Shown in pieces: positions 6,655-8,839 of a stretch of DNA of 8,839 nt (within the stretch, counting starts at the first letter, position 1; the number at the start of each line of letters is the position of its first letter). The DNA lies in NCBI GenBank assembly GCA_903896915.1, contig CAITZN010000641.1, positions 1 to 8,839 on the forward strand. The letters are read 5' to 3'. The notes below the pieces were generated by a model. It was not told where the DNA came from. It searched no databases and saw only the letters and a program-made list of their open reading frames with translations. The position numbers and the translations under genes were made by a program. This stretch comes from an uncultured bacterium (GTDB lineage: Bacteria; Desulfobacterota; Desulfobulbia; Desulfobulbales; Desulfobulbaceae).

Positions 6655-8839
6655 GCAAAGTTCCGCTTATCCCTTTGCCGTAGATATCCGCGTCATACAT
6701 TTCCCCCGCTAACACCGGCTGGGTGAGAAAATCACCTTCGGCCACCGCCTGGGTGGTATAGGACAGATGGTAATTGCCGGGCGGCAGGTACTCGGCGAAA
6801 AAACGGGCCGCATCATGGCGGAGTTCCTTATGACTGAAGCTCCAGAAAGAGTAACTGTATTCCCGCCAATCGGCAAACCGCATCCAGAGTGAGGCCCCGG
6901 CAAAACGGGCTTTTGCTTTTTGGGTATCCACCAGGGAGGCCGTGGCCAATTCCTGATTGACGGGTTCCAGGCCACCGGGTATCGGGTCATCGACGACAAC
7001 CTGCACACGGGCGGCCGGCAGACGAAGGAAAAGATCCACCCGGACGACATCGCCACGCTTGACCCGATCTTCACGAGACAGAAGCCGCCATTCTCCGGTC
7101 CCCTTGTTTTCAACCGAGTATTCCCGCTCTATCTCCATGCCGGCGTTGACATTTTTTTCTTGATCCTGAACGGTTGCATAACGCAAGACCGTGGTGTAGT
7201 ACAGCCGCCCTTCCCCTTTCTTCTCAAGCGACACAGTTTTGCGCTTGCCGGAATCGGTTGCGGCAACAGGTCGGGAGACGGCAAAGGGTTTATCCGTAAA
7301 GGAATTGAACTGCTTTGTTTTCTTCTCCTGGATGTCTTGGTCAAGTTGCACGGACACTTCCATTGCGGGTTCGACCTTCTCATACCGCCTGGCATAGTCA
7401 ACAAGCCCGTTCATACAGAACATGTTTTCCTGCGTATTTTCAAAGTGATCGCGCTGGCCCCGCATAGCCCTGATGGTTCGTGCCAGACGGAAGGGGATAT
7501 CCTGCAACACCTCAGCCCCCTTTTGCGAATCAGCCACCAGCACCAGGCTGGAGAGTACCGCGCAGTTGGTTCGCGGCACGGATGCCAGCATGCGGCTGTA
7601 GCCATCGTCGAGTCGTTCGTTGAAGACGATCCTGCCGCCGGTTTCATTGCTGCTGCCGAGGATCTTCTCGGTTATCGTTTGCACCATTTCATCCTGCTTG
7701 CCGACCCGGATGGCCGCAGCAAGCATCTGGGCCTTGCCGAACATATCCATCTGCTCGACATGCGCATAGTGCCGTTTCAGCATGCCTTCATCCACCTTGC
7801 CCATGCGGGATAACGCCGCAAGGGCCACGGCCCGTACCGAGGACGCCATCCCTTTAGAATAAAAGGTGGGCAGCACATCGGTACGCAGCATCTCCTGGAG
7901 GTAGGCAACCAGCCGGTCTGCAACCGGTTTGGGCGGTTTAAAGCCCAGATTATCGAGCATGGCGAAACAAAGGCCGGTATAGGCGGAGAGATAGGGATCG
8001 ACCCGTTCATTTTCCGGCTTGAAATAGCCCATACCGCCGTTGGGCGCCTGGAAGTCTTTGGCCGTATTCAGCACCTCCGCGATGATACCGTCGGTCCCTT
8101 CCCAGGTAAAATCCGCAGCCAAGTATTTTTTGAGAGCCTGATAAGAGGCCGCCATGACCGCACGGGAGAGTTTTTGTTCCCAGCATTCATAAGGATACTG
8201 TTTCATAAAACGGAACGCGCCTTCCAGATCGCCGATGATGGTCGGACTGAGACTGACCGAAACATCGCCGAGATCGGTGCGGATGTTCTCCGGAAAAAGC
8301 AGCGTCTCCTGCACCGCGCCTTCGGTGGTTGTGCCGTAGTTCGCTGCAACATCGAGATTCTTTTGCTTATTGACCACAAGCTGATGGGTCAGTCCATCAC
8401 GATCGATGTCGTCGCCGGCCGTAACTTTGAAGGCGATCAGGCCTTTTTCGATCATGCGGTCGTTCGGGACTTTACCCGCAGTCAATTTGCATTTGACCAG
8501 CTTTCTCTGGAAGGGCTCGACTTCGACCACTTCGTTCAGCGTGGGGTTCTTCGTTGCCAACGTGCCCTCCGCTGCAATCTGCACCGTAATCTTTCGTGTC
8601 TTGGGCGTTCGGTTCATGACCGTGAAGGCGGCAACGAAGGTGTCGTCTTCCACCACCTGATTGGGCATGGCCGGTTGAATTTCGGTAAGTCGGTTCACCT
8701 TGAAGCCGTTAAAACCGACCCCGAGGTGGTCCTTGGTGTCGGTGGCCACCACCAGAATGCGCCAGCCGGTCAGATTGTCCGGCGCTTTGAAACTGAATTT
8801 GGCCTTGCCTTTTTCATCCGTCATCAGGGTCGGATTCCA
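6641..8839 (-). CDS. Bacterial alpha-2-macroglobulin with thioester motif, C-terminal part (partial, cut by right edge)
   Basis: The frame stays open to the window edge; the visible 732 residues are the C-terminal part of a family that usually runs about 1,500-2,000 residues. The first visible residues, WNPTLMTDEKGKAKF then PDNLTGWR, match the macroglobulin segment after the bait region. Numbering from the internal ATG at 8824, the thioester motif CWEQ lies at 214-217 (bases 8174-8185) in the context QYPYECWEQ. A helical thioester domain follows to about 480, with PNGGMGYF at 261-268. The C-terminal macroglobulin and receptor-binding-like domains include PIPGGLEPVN (615-624), PPGNYHLSY and GEMYDADIYG. 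The protein is expected in the periplasm, usually as a lipoprotein, where a cleaved bait region would expose the thioester and trap the attacking protease. The signal sequence and bait region are outside the window. Its stop lies 14 bases inside pbpC, the same order as yfhM-pbpC in E. coli. The intact cysteine and glutamine separate it from the thioester-less MagD-type proteins. Confidence 0.93.
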   Translation of the reverse strand, partial: WNPTLMTDEKGKAKFSFKAPDNLTGWRILVVATDTKDHLGVGFNGFKVNRLTEIQPAMPNQVVEDDTFVAAFTVMNRTPKTRKITVQIAAEGTLATKNPTLNEVVEVEPFQRKLVKCKLTAGKVPNDRMIEKGLIAFKVTAGDDIDRDGLTHQLVVNKQKNLDVAANYGTTTEGAVQETLLFPENIRTDLGDVSVSLSPTIIGDLEGAFRFMKQYPYECWEQKLSRAVMAASYQALKKYLAADFTWEGTDGIIAEVLNTAKDFQAPNGGMGYFKPENERVDPYLSAYTGLCFAMLDNLGFKPPKPVADRLVAYLQEMLRTDVLPTFYSKGMASSVRAVALAALSRMGKVDEGMLKRHYAHVEQMDMFGKAQMLAAAIRVGKQDEMVQTITEKILGSSNETGGRIVFNERLDDGYSRMLASVPRTNCAVLSSLVLVADSQKGAEVLQDIPFRLARTIRAMRGQRDHFENTQENMFCMNGLVDYARRYEKVEPAMEVSVQLDQDIQEKKTKQFNSFTDKPFAVSRPVAATDSGKRKTVSLEKKGEGRLYYTTVLRYATVQDQEKNVNAGMEIEREYSVENKGTGEWRLLSREDRVKRGDVVRVDLFLRLPAARVQVVVDDPIPGGLEPVNQELATASLVDTQKAKARFAGASLWMRFADWREYSYSFWSFSHKELRHDAARFFAEYLPPGNYHLSYTTQAVAEGDFLTQPVLAGEMYDADIYGKGISGTLHVDP

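Noticed and set aside
6920..7813. A 297-codon open frame on the + strand, opposite the alpha-2-macroglobulin gene
   Set aside because: It lies wholly antisense to a gene with clear family motifs, has no recognisable domain, and is rich in His/Gly/Pro as expected of a shadow frame in GC-rich coding DNA.

Overview
The window reads as a chromosomal segment of a Gram-negative bacterium. It encodes a cyclic beta-1,2-glucan synthase, a periplasmic alpha-2-macroglobulin and a class A penicillin-binding protein of the PBP1C group. The style of the proteins (an FHA-GGDEF protein, a tiny lysine-rich protein, and an alpha-2-macroglobulin/PBP1C pair of the non-enterobacterial kind) suggests Desulfobacterota (former Deltaproteobacteria). 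That placement is an impression from the protein sequences, not a measured result. No tRNA, rRNA, CRISPR array, insertion sequence or other sign of a mobile element was seen.

Layout. On the + strand, positions 2-3022 hold the C-terminal third of a very large cyclic beta-1,2-glucan synthase (NdvB/Cgs type), cut by the left window edge and carrying the GH94 phosphorylase-like domain. It is followed after 75 bases by a 37-codon lysine-rich gene (3098-3211) with a strong ribosome binding site, and then by a clear rho-independent terminator (3219-3262). From about 3300 everything is on the - strand. A diguanylate cyclase-like protein with an N-terminal FHA domain (3394-4284) is followed by a weak terminator-like hairpin and preceded by a candidate sigma-70 promoter (4338-4366). 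Beyond a 252-base gap lies a two-gene operon: the C-terminal part of a thioester alpha-2-macroglobulin (6641-8839, cut by the right edge) overlaps by 14 bases the start of pbpC (4537-6654).

How the genes fit together. All three large genes act on the cell envelope: periplasmic osmoregulated glucan, peptidoglycan synthesis, and periplasmic protease trapping. The alpha-2-macroglobulin/PBP1C pair is a known partnership, also seen in E. coli as yfhM-pbpC. The signalling protein sits between them in its own transcription unit, so a regulatory link is only conjecture.

The points most worth a second look are two. First, the GGDEF domain keeps its metal- and phosphate-binding residues but has alanine where the guanine-recognising aspartate should be, which questions whether it makes c-di-GMP. 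Second, the tiny lysine-rich protein is well supported as a gene but has no known function.
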